Under the pieces are notes generated by a model that ran no database searches, was not told the DNA's origin, and saw nothing but the letters and a program-made list of their open reading frames with translations. From an uncultured Candidatus Peregrinibacteria bacterium (GTDB lineage: Bacteria > Patescibacteriota > Gracilibacteria > Peribacterales > Peribacteraceae): DNA of 13,346 nucleotides. Location of the stretch: positions 1 to 13,346 of the forward strand of contig CAJXJE010000005.1 in assembly GCA_913054215.1 (NCBI GenBank). Direction: 5' to 3'. The translations under genes and the position numbers were made by a program. Below are positions 1 to 5,854 of this stretch, piece by piece (the stretch's first letter is position 1; each line of letters starts with the position of its first letter).

Positions 1-451
1 GGTCACCATCGTCAGGCTCCAGTGTGATGATTACCTTGGTATGACCCGTGTGATCTGTATCATCCGACGTAAACCGTAAACTGTGACGGGAGTCACCAAA
101 GTAATTGCTAAGGTGTCCTGTAGAGACAAACTTTGACCCCTTAAGGATCCATCCCTCGTAGAAGTATCCATCTTCTGCAGGATCGATATTGAGTGTTACC
201 GTGTGCAGGTAATATCCGTCCTCAAATTGATGTGCTTGCGTGACACCGTTAGCCCTGTAATCCCCTACTTCTGTCATGGCACCATATGCAAACCATGTTT
301 CTTGTCCGTGCTTGTCATATTCGATCTTTCCGCCCTGCGGGATAGGGTACTGAATCTGCTCGGTGTCGAGCTCTTCGGCACGCTCGCTACGTTTGTCACC
401 ACAACCAGCAAGCAGGAGGATACTGAGTATGAGGAGAGTGGTCTTTTTCAT
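1..451 (-). CDS. Small lipoprotein with GYFYEGW/TLEPDDGD-type beta domain (3' end cut by window)
   Basis: Reading leftward from the ATG at 449-451 gives 150 codons open to the window edge. The N-terminus is a lipoprotein signal: Lys-Lys, a leucine-rich stretch and a lipobox ending LLAGC with Cys17 as the lipidation site, so the mature protein should be anchored on the cell surface. The body (about residues 42-150) is probably all-beta and carries YEGW at 98-101, VSTGHL at 109-114 and TLEPDDGD at 143-150. I associate this pattern with small extracellular domains resembling the C-terminal part of RskA-like anti-sigma factors, common in candidate-phyla bacteria; this is family recall, not a search. 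The exact function is unknown. It lies 60 bases downstream of the O-antigen ligase-like gene on the same strand and may share its transcript. There is no Shine-Dalgarno before the start. Confidence 0.8.
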   Translation of the reverse strand, partial: MKKTTLLILSILLLAGCGDKRSERAEELDTEQIQYPIPQGGKIEYDKHGQETWFAYGAMTEVGDYRANGVTQAHQFEDGYYLHTVTLNIDPAEDGYFYEGWILKGSKFVSTGHLSNYFGDSRHSLRFTSDDTDHTGHTKVIITLEPDDGD

Positions 452-478
452 AGAGCAGGAGTATAGATGAAAAGAGGC

Positions 479-499
479 TAGTGGATAGTGGATAGTGGG
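479..499. repeat. Three tandem 7-base units TAGTGG(A/G)
   Basis: TAGTGGA, TAGTGGA and TAGTGGG stand head to tail in the 60-base gap between the ligase-like gene and the lipoprotein. The string TAGTGGATA recurs at 2525, just upstream of the ligase-like gene's start. It is short and may be chance or slippage; I assign no function. Confidence 0.5.
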
Positions 500-511
500 G
501 AATATTATCCC

Positions 512-2524
512 CTACCAGAGGAACCCTGGAGGCCTACTAAGAATTCTACTACGCTCAAATTGTGCTTTATGATCTGCCTTAGCAGCCATCACTTGATACC
601 GTGGGGCATCCCGCGGATACATCCTTGCCAACATGTTACAGATCGCGATGAGCTCTTCGGCATTTGGGGAGAGGGCAATGTGATGGGTATTGCGCTCAAT
701 GGCATCTGCGAACTTGTTAAGAAGAGCATCAATCATAGGCCTATTCTTTTCTATCTCCTCTTTGAGATCTAAAGCTAAGTATGTCTCTATCAGACCATGC
801 AACACGCTGAGATCGTTGAATTGACCCCGCTCAAACGCACGCTTGTAGGACTCTAACGCCCGCTGTTTCTCGCCAGCAAGAAGAGCGACGTCCCCTTGCC
901 TCTTCCATGCACGGAAGTCTTCCTTATTCACGGCAAAGTACTCATCTAATGCGGCTTGTGCCTCTGCATACTTACTCTCTTGGACGTAGATCTTTGCACG
1001 GCTTAAGTGTAAGTCACGCGTGAAGTACTCTCCATCTGCTTTGTCATACCACTCAATAGCAGTAAAAGGATCTTTCCTTGCTTCTGCACTGCGACCCATA
1101 GAAGAAATGACCAGATAGGAACCTTCGTAGAACACCACAACAAGAAGGACGACCGCTACAAACATTTCCACCCACCGTGCCAGTACCTTCGGTACATTGC
1201 GCAGTGATTCGATATCAAGATAGGTCATCAAGACACCAAGCAATATCCAAAACGGTAACGTGATACCCACAAACTGCAAATTGAAATCGATCATGTTATG
1301 GAGCATTACACCAGCAAGTCCGAGATAGATGAGGGTGCGCAGTGAAAACTTGAGAGACCCTACTTCTATACGGTCTGAAAGTAGTTGCACTGTCGCTCTG
1401 TACATCACCAAGCCTATCACCATAACAAAAAGAATGGTTGCGAGTATTCCACGTTCTACAAGAAGCTTGAGGATGACATTGTGCGGATGGTCTGATGTTG
1501 CAAGCACGCTGCTTTGCAGCTGTGGTTGAATGAATCGAAAACTATACGGGCCCCATCCAAACAGTGGTTTTTGTGAGGCTAGATTTATTGACTGAGACCA
1601 AAAGCCGAAGCGTTCTGTAACAGAACTAGACCCTTCTGCGGCAGAGAGGGTCACCTTCTCTCCTACCTGCTGGACTTCATAGAGACTGGAGCGTACCGCA
1701 TTGATCGACACAAAACATGCAATGGCAATCGCACTGATTGCGATAGTCACTGGTACAATATTTCTCGTCGGAAACTGTGGCCGCGTCTTTCTGTACACAA
1801 TGAACCCCCAGATACCTAGCTGAACAAGGAAGACTAAAAATCCTCCACGAGAGAATGAGAGAAACAAGCAGGCGAGGACGAGACCGACAATACCAGACCG
1901 CACCAATAGCTCTGTGCAACTGCGCAGATCTTTGGTAGAGAAACGAAAATCCCGTAGTACCCAGTACAGAACTAAAGGCCACGTAAGTAACAGGAACTGC
2001 GCCCACGCGTTCGGCCAGTAGTCTGTATGAAAACGAAAATCAAAGAACGTCCCAACAAAGCGGTTCACCGGTTGAAATACATACACCAGGATCCCTATTC
2101 CACAGGCAACAATGACGGTGATGCAAAAAATGCGGATGAGTCGCACGATGTATTTGTCTCCTTCGTCTGCATCCGAGGCTACTCGGATAATCCAGAGGAG
2201 GATCAAGCTAAGAGCACCCGTACGTAGTACTTCATCTAATCCGTAGTTACCCGTAGTCGATAGGAGAAAGGAGATAAAGGTCAGAATGATAAATCCCATC
2301 ACTGCGCTCCATAGTAATACTGGCACTTCTCTATTCCCTGTGCGACGGTCGACGGTATGCGAGATGATCGTCACGACTGCAGCTACGGTAGTTAGTATCC
2401 ACGTAACGTCCAAGCTCTTTCCCCCTCTCCATAGTATAGAGAGCACAAGTAGTGCTACTACTGACCATTCGCAGATGCGACGCCACTGAAAGGTCTGACG
2501 CCTGAAGGGATTGCTAAGTTGCAT
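512..2524 (-). CDS. O-antigen ligase/polymerase (Wzy_C-like) membrane protein with C-terminal TPR region
   Basis: The 670-residue product has about 12 hydrophobic segments in its first 470 residues and a soluble C-terminal third. It carries the hallmarks of the Wzy_C/WaaL superfamily: SFSRGG at 223-228 right after a membrane segment, then GWGPYSF at 323-329 and DHPHN at 345-349 in the large external loop before the next segment. These proteins transfer or polymerise lipid-linked glycans on the outer face of the cytoplasmic membrane. From about 475 to 590 the sequence is helical with TPR-like repeats (for example around AEAQAALDEYF and GEKQRALESYKRAF), a fusion common in polymerases of this type. 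The start ATG (2522-2524) lies 61 bases from the divergent EamA gene and lacks a Shine-Dalgarno. The substrate (O-antigen-like, capsule or S-layer glycan) cannot be told. Confidence 0.88.
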   Translation of the reverse strand: MQLSNPFRRQTFQWRRICEWSVVALLVLSILWRGGKSLDVTWILTTVAAVVTIISHTVDRRTGNREVPVLLWSAVMGFIILTFISFLLSTTGNYGLDEVLRTGALSLILLWIIRVASDADEGDKYIVRLIRIFCITVIVACGIGILVYVFQPVNRFVGTFFDFRFHTDYWPNAWAQFLLLTWPLVLYWVLRDFRFSTKDLRSCTELLVRSGIVGLVLACLFLSFSRGGFLVFLVQLGIWGFIVYRKTRPQFPTRNIVPVTIAISAIAIACFVSINAVRSSLYEVQQVGEKVTLSAAEGSSSVTERFGFWSQSINLASQKPLFGWGPYSFRFIQPQLQSSVLATSDHPHNVILKLLVERGILATILFVMVIGLVMYRATVQLLSDRIEVGSLKFSLRTLIYLGLAGVMLHNMIDFNLQFVGITLPFWILLGVLMTYLDIESLRNVPKVLARWVEMFVAVVLLVVVFYEGSYLVISSMGRSAEARKDPFTAIEWYDKADGEYFTRDLHLSRAKIYVQESKYAEAQAALDEYFAVNKEDFRAWKRQGDVALLAGEKQRALESYKRAFERGQFNDLSVLHGLIETYLALDLKEEIEKNRPMIDALLNKFADAIERNTHHIALSPNAEELIAICNMLARMYPRDAPRYQVMAAKADHKAQFERSRILSRPPGFLW

Positions 2525-2547
2525 AGTGGATATCTTACACAGAGTTC

Positions 2548-2560
2548 ATGAAATTTTCAT
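2548..2560. promoter_or_regulatory. 13-base palindrome in divergent intergenic region
   Basis: ATGAAA-T-TTTCAT is a perfect odd-length palindrome in the 61-base gap between the divergently read ligase-like and EamA genes. Its position would suit an operator for either gene, but the element is short and AT-rich, so this is weak evidence. Confidence 0.25.
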
Positions 2561-2585
2561 CTGATGATACCTGACTACCGTTGAA

Positions 2586-3503
2586 ATGATCGCTAGACTC
2601 TCTCCAGCTATGATTTCCGATCTATCCGTACAGCGAAAAGGTGAACTGTATGTCCTTGCATCCTGCATCATCTGGGCGATATTCCCAGCCATGACGGTCT
2701 TTCTGATTGCGACCGTTCCTCCCATAGCACTCGCAGGGCTTACGATGCTTTCTTCCTGTGTGCTGTTTGCCATTATCCTGACGGTACGCAATGGATGGAG
2801 TAGCGTTTGGAAAGGTACTGCTCTGAAGTATATTCTTGCAGGAACTGTCATCAACGGTATTGGATATCATGGGCTTGTCTTTTTTGCGATGAGTCATACG
2901 ACTGCAGGCAATGCAACAATTATTTTGCAGATGGAAGTGTTCTTCGCATTCATCATTCTTTCGCTGCTGATGAAACACGAAAAGTTTCAACTCAATCACT
3001 TTTTAGGCGCAGTGCTGATGGTTCTCGGTGCTTTCATTATTCTAGGAAAACAAACATCCGGTACCTTGCAGAGTGGCGATCTTATTATTGTACTGGCCAC
3101 AGCGCTGGCACCATTCGGTAATTATTTTCAACAAAGGGCTCGCAAAGAAGTCTCTGCGCAACACATTCTTATGATACGCAGTTTACTGGCGGGATCCTTC
3201 CTGCTGGTGCTGTCACGACTCCTTGGAGAGAGCTTTTCTGTGGAAGATGCATGGGGAGTTGCTCCCATGATCTTCTTGAATGGATTTTTGGTGATGGGAA
3301 TCGCAAAGATCTTCTGGATAGAAGGATTCATTCGCATCCCAATTACCAAAGCAAACTCTATCGCCGCTATCGCCCCCTTCTTTGGCCTGATATTTGCGTA
3401 TCTTATTTTGGGTGAAGTCCCAACACAGTGGCAACTCCTGTCTATTGTTCCCATTGTAGCTGGTGTACTGCTACTGATGAGAAAGGACCGAAAAACAGAG
3501 TAG
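2586..3503 (+). CDS. DMT-superfamily (EamA) transporter
   Basis: The 305-residue protein has ten hydrophobic segments arranged as two five-helix halves, the standard size and layout of EamA-domain permeases of the drug/metabolite transporter superfamily. Typical features are the start of helix 1 (ELYVLASCIIWAIFP), small-residue-rich helices such as SHTTAGNATIILQ near residue 105, a GAVLMVLGAFIILG segment closing the first half, and a final helix followed by a short basic tail (LLMRKDRK). Such proteins export or exchange small metabolites; the substrate cannot be predicted. The ATG at 2586 gives an 8-residue leader before a second ATG at 2610, which is an equally reasonable start; neither has a Shine-Dalgarno. 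It converges with the next gene with a 17-base gap. Confidence 0.85.
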   Translation: MIARLSPAMISDLSVQRKGELYVLASCIIWAIFPAMTVFLIATVPPIALAGLTMLSSCVLFAIILTVRNGWSSVWKGTALKYILAGTVINGIGYHGLVFFAMSHTTAGNATIILQMEVFFAFIILSLLMKHEKFQLNHFLGAVLMVLGAFIILGKQTSGTLQSGDLIIVLATALAPFGNYFQQRARKEVSAQHILMIRSLLAGSFLLVLSRLLGESFSVEDAWGVAPMIFLNGFLVMGIAKIFWIEGFIRIPITKANSIAAIAPFFGLIFAYLILGEVPTQWQLLSIVPIVAGVLLLMRKDRKTE

Positions 3504-3520
3504 TGGCCAAGAAGAAGACT

Positions 3521-4270
3521 TTAGTTTAACAAACTTACATTGTGAAGCTGTTCATTGTAATCTCTGTATAAAGATTCACGTACATCGCGCGCATGTGGTG
3601 TTAGCCATCCTATTGTCCATAGATCCAACTCGCTAGGATCCATACATTGAGCATCATTTCCACATGCTTCTTGCCACCATTGATTTATAGTAAGACCTTC
3701 GAAGGCTGAACTAAAACCATACGTAAGCCAAAGAATGTCCGACAGGGCTTTGTCTCGAGCGAGGATACGTCTGCAATGGCAAGCGGTACTATCCTGAAAC
3801 AGGATTAAGTGCCTTTCTAGCTTTGCATAACTACAATCTCTTCCACTAGTATTCCTTAGGAAAGCTTGTTGCATGAATTCTCGCTTCTTTCTTTCTTGTA
3901 TTATTGCATGTAAGCCACGAGCAGCTACATTGCTTGATACGATGAACGTCCCAACAGTACAGTTATCAGAAGGAGCTAGAGTAATCGGTTCATGTCCATG
4001 TATTTGTGAGGTAATCCCACCAGCTGAATTGGGTGTAATACAATTAACCCATAGCTTGTTTCGGTCTATTGCCCCCTTTAATACCCGAACAAGATCTGCA
4101 TTCTCTAAAGCATCTGCCATAGGGCCATCTCTAAAAGCAGTCAGTTCTCGTAACGTAGTAAGAGGACGCTCAGGTTCCACTGTTACAATTCTTAAAGGAT
4201 CTTCAAGAATACCTTCTCTTCTATTATCACAACTACAAGCCAATTCATCATACAATTCAGTGTTTGACAT
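3521..4270 (-). CDS. Unrecognised 249-aa cytosolic protein
   Basis: An open frame of 249 codons from the ATG at 4268-4270 (an in-frame TTG directly precedes it) to TAA at 3521-3523. I do not recognise it. The protein has no signal peptide or membrane segment. It has scattered cysteines (an ACSC pair near the N-terminus, DC, CHC near residue 168, a C...C pair near 205-210) and Trp-rich stretches near the C-terminus (GLTINQWW and DLWTIGWL). TATAAT and TATTTT-like boxes on the minus strand end only a few bases before the ATG, so a leader would be very short. Its base composition is AT-richer than the groE and transporter genes, and it sits in the repeat-bearing patch next to a tRNA, suggesting acquired DNA. 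The length and lack of interruption support a real gene. Confidence 0.6.
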   Translation of the reverse strand: MSNTELYDELACSCDNRREGILEDPLRIVTVEPERPLTTLRELTAFRDGPMADALENADLVRVLKGAIDRNKLWVNCITPNSAGGITSQIHGHEPITLAPSDNCTVGTFIVSSNVAARGLHAIIQERKKREFMQQAFLRNTSGRDCSYAKLERHLILFQDSTACHCRRILARDKALSDILWLTYGFSSAFEGLTINQWWQEACGNDAQCMDPSELDLWTIGWLTPHARDVRESLYRDYNEQLHNVSLLN

Positions 4271-4324
4271 CAATTATAAAATACACTCTAATCATATTAC
4301 TGGCAAGAGCATTTATAATGAAAT

Positions 4325-4367
4325 GTGGTGACGAGGGGTTTTCAGGTTACTACGTAATTGGGATAGA
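4325..4367 (+). repeat. Interspersed repeat, copy 1 (GTGGTGACGAGGGGTTTTC core)
   Basis: This copy shares a 19-base core (4325-4343) with copy 3 and continues for 15 more bases (GGTTACTAC-TAAT) with only two differences; weaker similarity runs on to about 4367. Copy 2 shares the 18-base core only. It lies between the start of the unrecognised 249-aa gene and the promoter of the 117-aa gene. No encoded protein is seen across it. Confidence 0.85.
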
Positions 4368-4448
4368 AATGAAGCCTTTAGGGTCCTCTGCTAGAGAGCT
4401 TGTGGTGCACTAAACGTACTGAAGTTAGAACTTTGGACATTGATGTAG

Positions 4449-4454
4449 TATAAA
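4449..4454 (+). promoter_or_regulatory. Probable -10 box (TATAAA) of the 117-aa gene
   Basis: TATAAA ends 8 bases before the ATG at 4463, so transcription would start at about 4461 and the message would be essentially leaderless. A poor -35 candidate (TTAGAA) lies 18 bases upstream. The leaderless reading fits the general lack of Shine-Dalgarno sites here but rests on one hexamer. Confidence 0.4.
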
Positions 4455-4462
4455 ATTCATCC

Positions 4463-4816
4463 ATGATACCAGATAGGATTGACGCAGATATCCCTGAACA
4501 CTGCCGGGGGCAAAGCGGCATTCTCATTACTGCCATTAATGGTATGTACCATGCAACTGGTGCGTTGCTGTGTGATTTTGATGAAACTAAAATTATACAG
4601 CGCATCAACAGAGAATACGGTAGTGAGAATGGAGAGGAAGCAAAAAAGGTCGTGGCTATTAAAGGAATATGCCTAAGTTCCGTACGAAGACTGCGAATGT
4701 TTTTGAATAACAGACCAAAGAAATCTCAGGTGGATCGAACGGATTTGCTCGTTCTTCTTTCGAAAGAGATAGAACCTGTTGTGCAAATCAAATCACAGGC
4801 CACATCCGTTTCGTAA
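4463..4816 (+). CDS. Unrecognised 117-aa protein flanked by repeats
   Basis: An open frame of 117 codons from ATG to TAA. The product is soluble, with a His/Cys-containing N-terminus (PEHCRGQSG), a hydrophobic-beta middle (GILITAINGMYHATGALLCDFD) and a basic helical C-terminal half (SSVRRLRMFLNNRPKK). I do not recognise a family. It is enclosed by repeat copies 1 and 2, with copy 3 just beyond, so it could be cargo of a repeat-bounded cassette. A second frame overlapping at 4479-4676 is a shadow. Support comes from its length, the -10 box just upstream and codon content; function unknown. Confidence 0.5.
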   Translation: MIPDRIDADIPEHCRGQSGILITAINGMYHATGALLCDFDETKIIQRINREYGSENGEEAKKVVAIKGICLSSVRRLRMFLNNRPKKSQVDRTDLLVLLSKEIEPVVQIKSQATSVS

Positions 4817-4847
4817 AGCACGCACTATTTTATTACAGAACGTCGAA

Positions 4848-4865
4848 TGGTGACGAGGGGTTTTC
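4848..4865 (+). repeat. Interspersed repeat, copy 2
   Basis: TGGTGACGAGGGGTTTTC is identical to the core of copies 1 and 3, and the following T-G also matches copy 3. The rest of the longer repeat unit is absent here. It begins 31 bases after the stop of the 117-aa gene and opens a non-coding, hairpin-bearing stretch that ends at copy 3. Confidence 0.85.
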
Positions 4866-4882
4866 TGTCAAAGGTATCGCGA

Positions 4883-4902
4883 AGCGGAAGCTTGCTTTCG
4901 CT
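4883..4902 (+). repeat. Hairpin between repeat copies 2 and 3
   Basis: AGCGGAAGC and GCTTTCGCT are inverted repeats with one G-T wobble and a very tight loop (effectively a 4-base loop). It is followed by GGAG-CGA-CTCC, a second small stem. No T-tract follows, so it is not a plain intrinsic terminator; it may be part of a small palindromic mobile repeat. Confidence 0.55.
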
Positions 4903-4932
4903 GGAGCGACTCCTAATAAGGGAAGGAGAGTA

Positions 4933-4963
4933 CATGAGAGGAAACCGTAGGTTTTCTTTCATG
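4933..4963 (+). repeat. Fourteen-base inverted repeat (hairpin) before repeat copy 3
   Basis: The arms CATGAGAGGAAACC (4933-4946) and GGTTTTCTTTCATG (4950-4963) pair over all 14 positions when two G-U wobbles are allowed, with the 3-base loop GTA. Copy 3 of the repeat starts 6 bases later. The stretch 4866-4968 holds no credible gene. The arrangement (repeat, hairpin, hairpin, repeat) resembles small non-autonomous palindromic elements. Confidence 0.65.
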
Positions 4964-4968
4964 AAACA

Positions 4969-5011
4969 GTGGTGACGAGGGGTTTTCTGGTTACTACATA
5001 ATCTGAATAGA
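4969..5011 (+). repeat. Interspersed repeat, copy 3
   Basis: The 19-base core at 4969-4987 matches copy 1 exactly, and the next 15 bases (GGTTACTACATAAT region) match with two changes; similarity fades after about 5011. It abuts the stop codon of the SLH-domain remnant read from the other strand (TAA at 5013-5015). Confidence 0.85.
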
Positions 5012-5012
5012 T

Positions 5013-5252
5013 TTATTCAGCAGGACATTTGAGATTATGCAAGATACAGAGCTTACTATTAGCCCTAATAACTAGCATCATTGCCTCTGCCCTATTAATG
5101 CCATCATCCGGCCTAAAATATCCTGTTAGATTTCCTTGTGTATCAGTGTCACCAGTAAGAATTCCGATACTGACTAAATCACGAATTGGTTCTTTGAAGT
5201 AGTTTATGAATAGAGAATAGTGGCTTGAGTATAACCTGTTAGTCAGAAGTAG
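5013..5252 (-). pseudogene. Start-less SLH (S-layer homology) domain remnant
   Basis: On the minus strand the frame is open from just after a TGA (5253-5255) to TAA (5013-5015), 79 codons, with no ATG, GTG or TTG before the conserved part. The translation contains an SLH domain: EPIRDLVSIGILTGD, then GYFRPDDGINRAEAMML and VIRAN, matching the family pattern of a helix, Gly-Ile-Leu-x-Gly, Phe-x-Pro-Asp-x-x-Ile-x-Arg-Ala-Glu. SLH domains bind surface proteins to cell-wall polymers and normally occur as two or three C-terminal copies of large exported proteins. Here only the last one survives. The frame begins within 6 bases of the tRNA-Leu 3' end, consistent with truncation by insertion or deletion at the tRNA. 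It is too short to appear among ordinary gene calls. Confidence 0.7.
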
Positions 5253-5258
5253 TCATTT

Positions 5259-5344
5259 TGGTGCCCAGGAGAAGACTCGAACTTCCACGGGATAACTCCC
5301 ACACGCTTCTGAAGCGTGCGCGTCTACCATTCCGCCACCTGGGC
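5259..5344 (-). tRNA. tRNA-Leu (anticodon CAG), CCA encoded
   Basis: The 86-base gene folds as a class II tRNA. The acceptor arm GCCCAGG pairs with CCTGGGC, followed by discriminator A and an encoded CCA at 5261-5259. The D-arm begins GCGG; the anticodon arm CACGC-TTCAGAA-GCGTG puts CAG at 5311-5309. A long variable arm (GGGA-GTTA-TCCC) and a T-arm with TTCGAGT complete it. Long variable arm plus CAG identifies leucine, reading CUG. A minus-strand TATACT box at 5353-5358 is the likely -10. It is divergent from groES. Confidence 0.95.
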
Positions 5345-5373
5345 TTAGGTCCAGTATACCCACAATTACCCTT

Positions 5374-5402
5374 AAACTGTTGTAAAAATGAACAACAGGT
5401 TT
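5374..5402. promoter_or_regulatory. Dyad between tRNA-Leu and the groE promoter
   Basis: CTGTTGT and ACAACAG form a perfect 7-base dyad around an 8-base A-rich centre, extending to AAAC...GTTT with one bulged base. It lies in the divergent spacer between the tRNA -10 box and the CIRCE element. It could be an operator or a transcribed hairpin; nothing further supports either. Confidence 0.35.
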
Positions 5403-5415
5403 CTGTAGATTTTGG

Positions 5416-5442
5416 TTGGCACTCTGTAATTTAGAGTGCTAG
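5416..5442 (+). promoter_or_regulatory. CIRCE element (HrcA operator) of groES-groEL
   Basis: TTGGCACTC, nine bases, GAGTGCTAG: this matches the CIRCE consensus TTAGCACTC-N9-GAGTGCTAA except at third and last positions that keep the dyad chemistry. CIRCE is bound by the HrcA heat-shock repressor, whose folding depends on GroEL. The element spans the probable promoter (-35 TTGGCA at 5416-5421, 18-base spacer, -10 TAGTAT at 5440-5445), so bound HrcA would block RNA polymerase directly. The gene for HrcA is not in this window. Confidence 0.93.
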
Positions 5443-5445
5443 TAT
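5416..5445 (+). promoter_or_regulatory. groE promoter overlapping CIRCE
   Basis: TTGGCA (5416-5421) and TAGTAT (5440-5445) are separated by 18 bases, giving a predicted start of transcription near 5452 and a leader of about 37 bases before groES. The hexamers are fair rather than strong matches; overlap with CIRCE raises confidence. Confidence 0.6.
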
Positions 5446-5488
5446 TGGTCGTCCATACATCCAAACACTGATTCTACCCCCTTATTCT

Positions 5489-5812
5489 ATGTCCAATCTC
5501 CCAACACTCTCCGTAAAACTCGAACCCTCAGCAGGGCACGTTGCTGTTATTCCTGATACCAGAGACGCTGTTACTGCTTCTGGAATCATCATTCCTGATA
5601 CTGCATCCGATAAGAAGTCCTCTATTGGAACGGTCTACGCTGTAGGTACCGGAGAAGATAAAGATGGTATCGATGCCTCCTGCTATAAGGTAGGAGACCG
5701 CGTTATCTACGGACAGTACGCTGGAGAAGAGATCGAGCTGAAAGATGAAGAAGGCAAAACCGTAGAGGTGAAGTTCCTCTCCGCAGATTCTATTCGATCA
5801 AAAATTTCCTAA
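5489..5812 (+). CDS. groES: Co-chaperonin GroES
   Basis: The 107-residue product is a GroES/Hsp10, slightly longer than the usual 95-100. It forms the heptameric lid of the GroEL chamber in the cytoplasm. Recognisable parts are the N-terminal strand (VKLEPSAGHVAVIPD), the mobile loop with the hydrophobic GIIIPD tripeptide that docks on GroEL (about residues 32-37), KKSSIGTVYAVGTG (about 42-55) and the GDRVIYGQYAGEEIEL strand. The ATG at 5489 follows a pyrimidine-rich leader with no Shine-Dalgarno. groEL starts 42 bases after the stop, and both genes follow the CIRCE promoter, so expression should be heat-inducible. Confidence 0.97.
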   Translation: MSNLPTLSVKLEPSAGHVAVIPDTRDAVTASGIIIPDTASDKKSSIGTVYAVGTGEDKDGIDASCYKVGDRVIYGQYAGEEIELKDEEGKTVEVKFLSADSIRSKIS

Positions 5813-5825
5813 TCTAGACTTTTCA

Positions 5826-5852
5826 AACCTTACTAACCTTACCAACCTTTCA
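5826..5852 (+). repeat. Three tandem 9-base units AACCTTACY in the groES-groEL gap
   Basis: AACCTTACT, AACCTTACC and AACCTTTCA lie head to tail immediately before the groEL ATG, occupying the place where a Shine-Dalgarno would be. The block is pyrimidine-rich with almost no G. It may keep the ribosome entry site unstructured or be an initiation signal of another kind; the role is inferred only from position. Confidence 0.6.
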
Positions 5853-5854
5853 TT

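Noticed and set aside
3873..4331. 152-codon plus-strand frame opposite the 249-aa gene
   Set aside because: It overlaps the longer minus-strand frame, has no motif, and runs through the AT-rich promoter region into repeat copy 1.
4325..5011. Integron attC-like sites
   Set aside because: The repeat lacks the GTTRRRY core and the paired inverted sites of attC, and no integrase is present.
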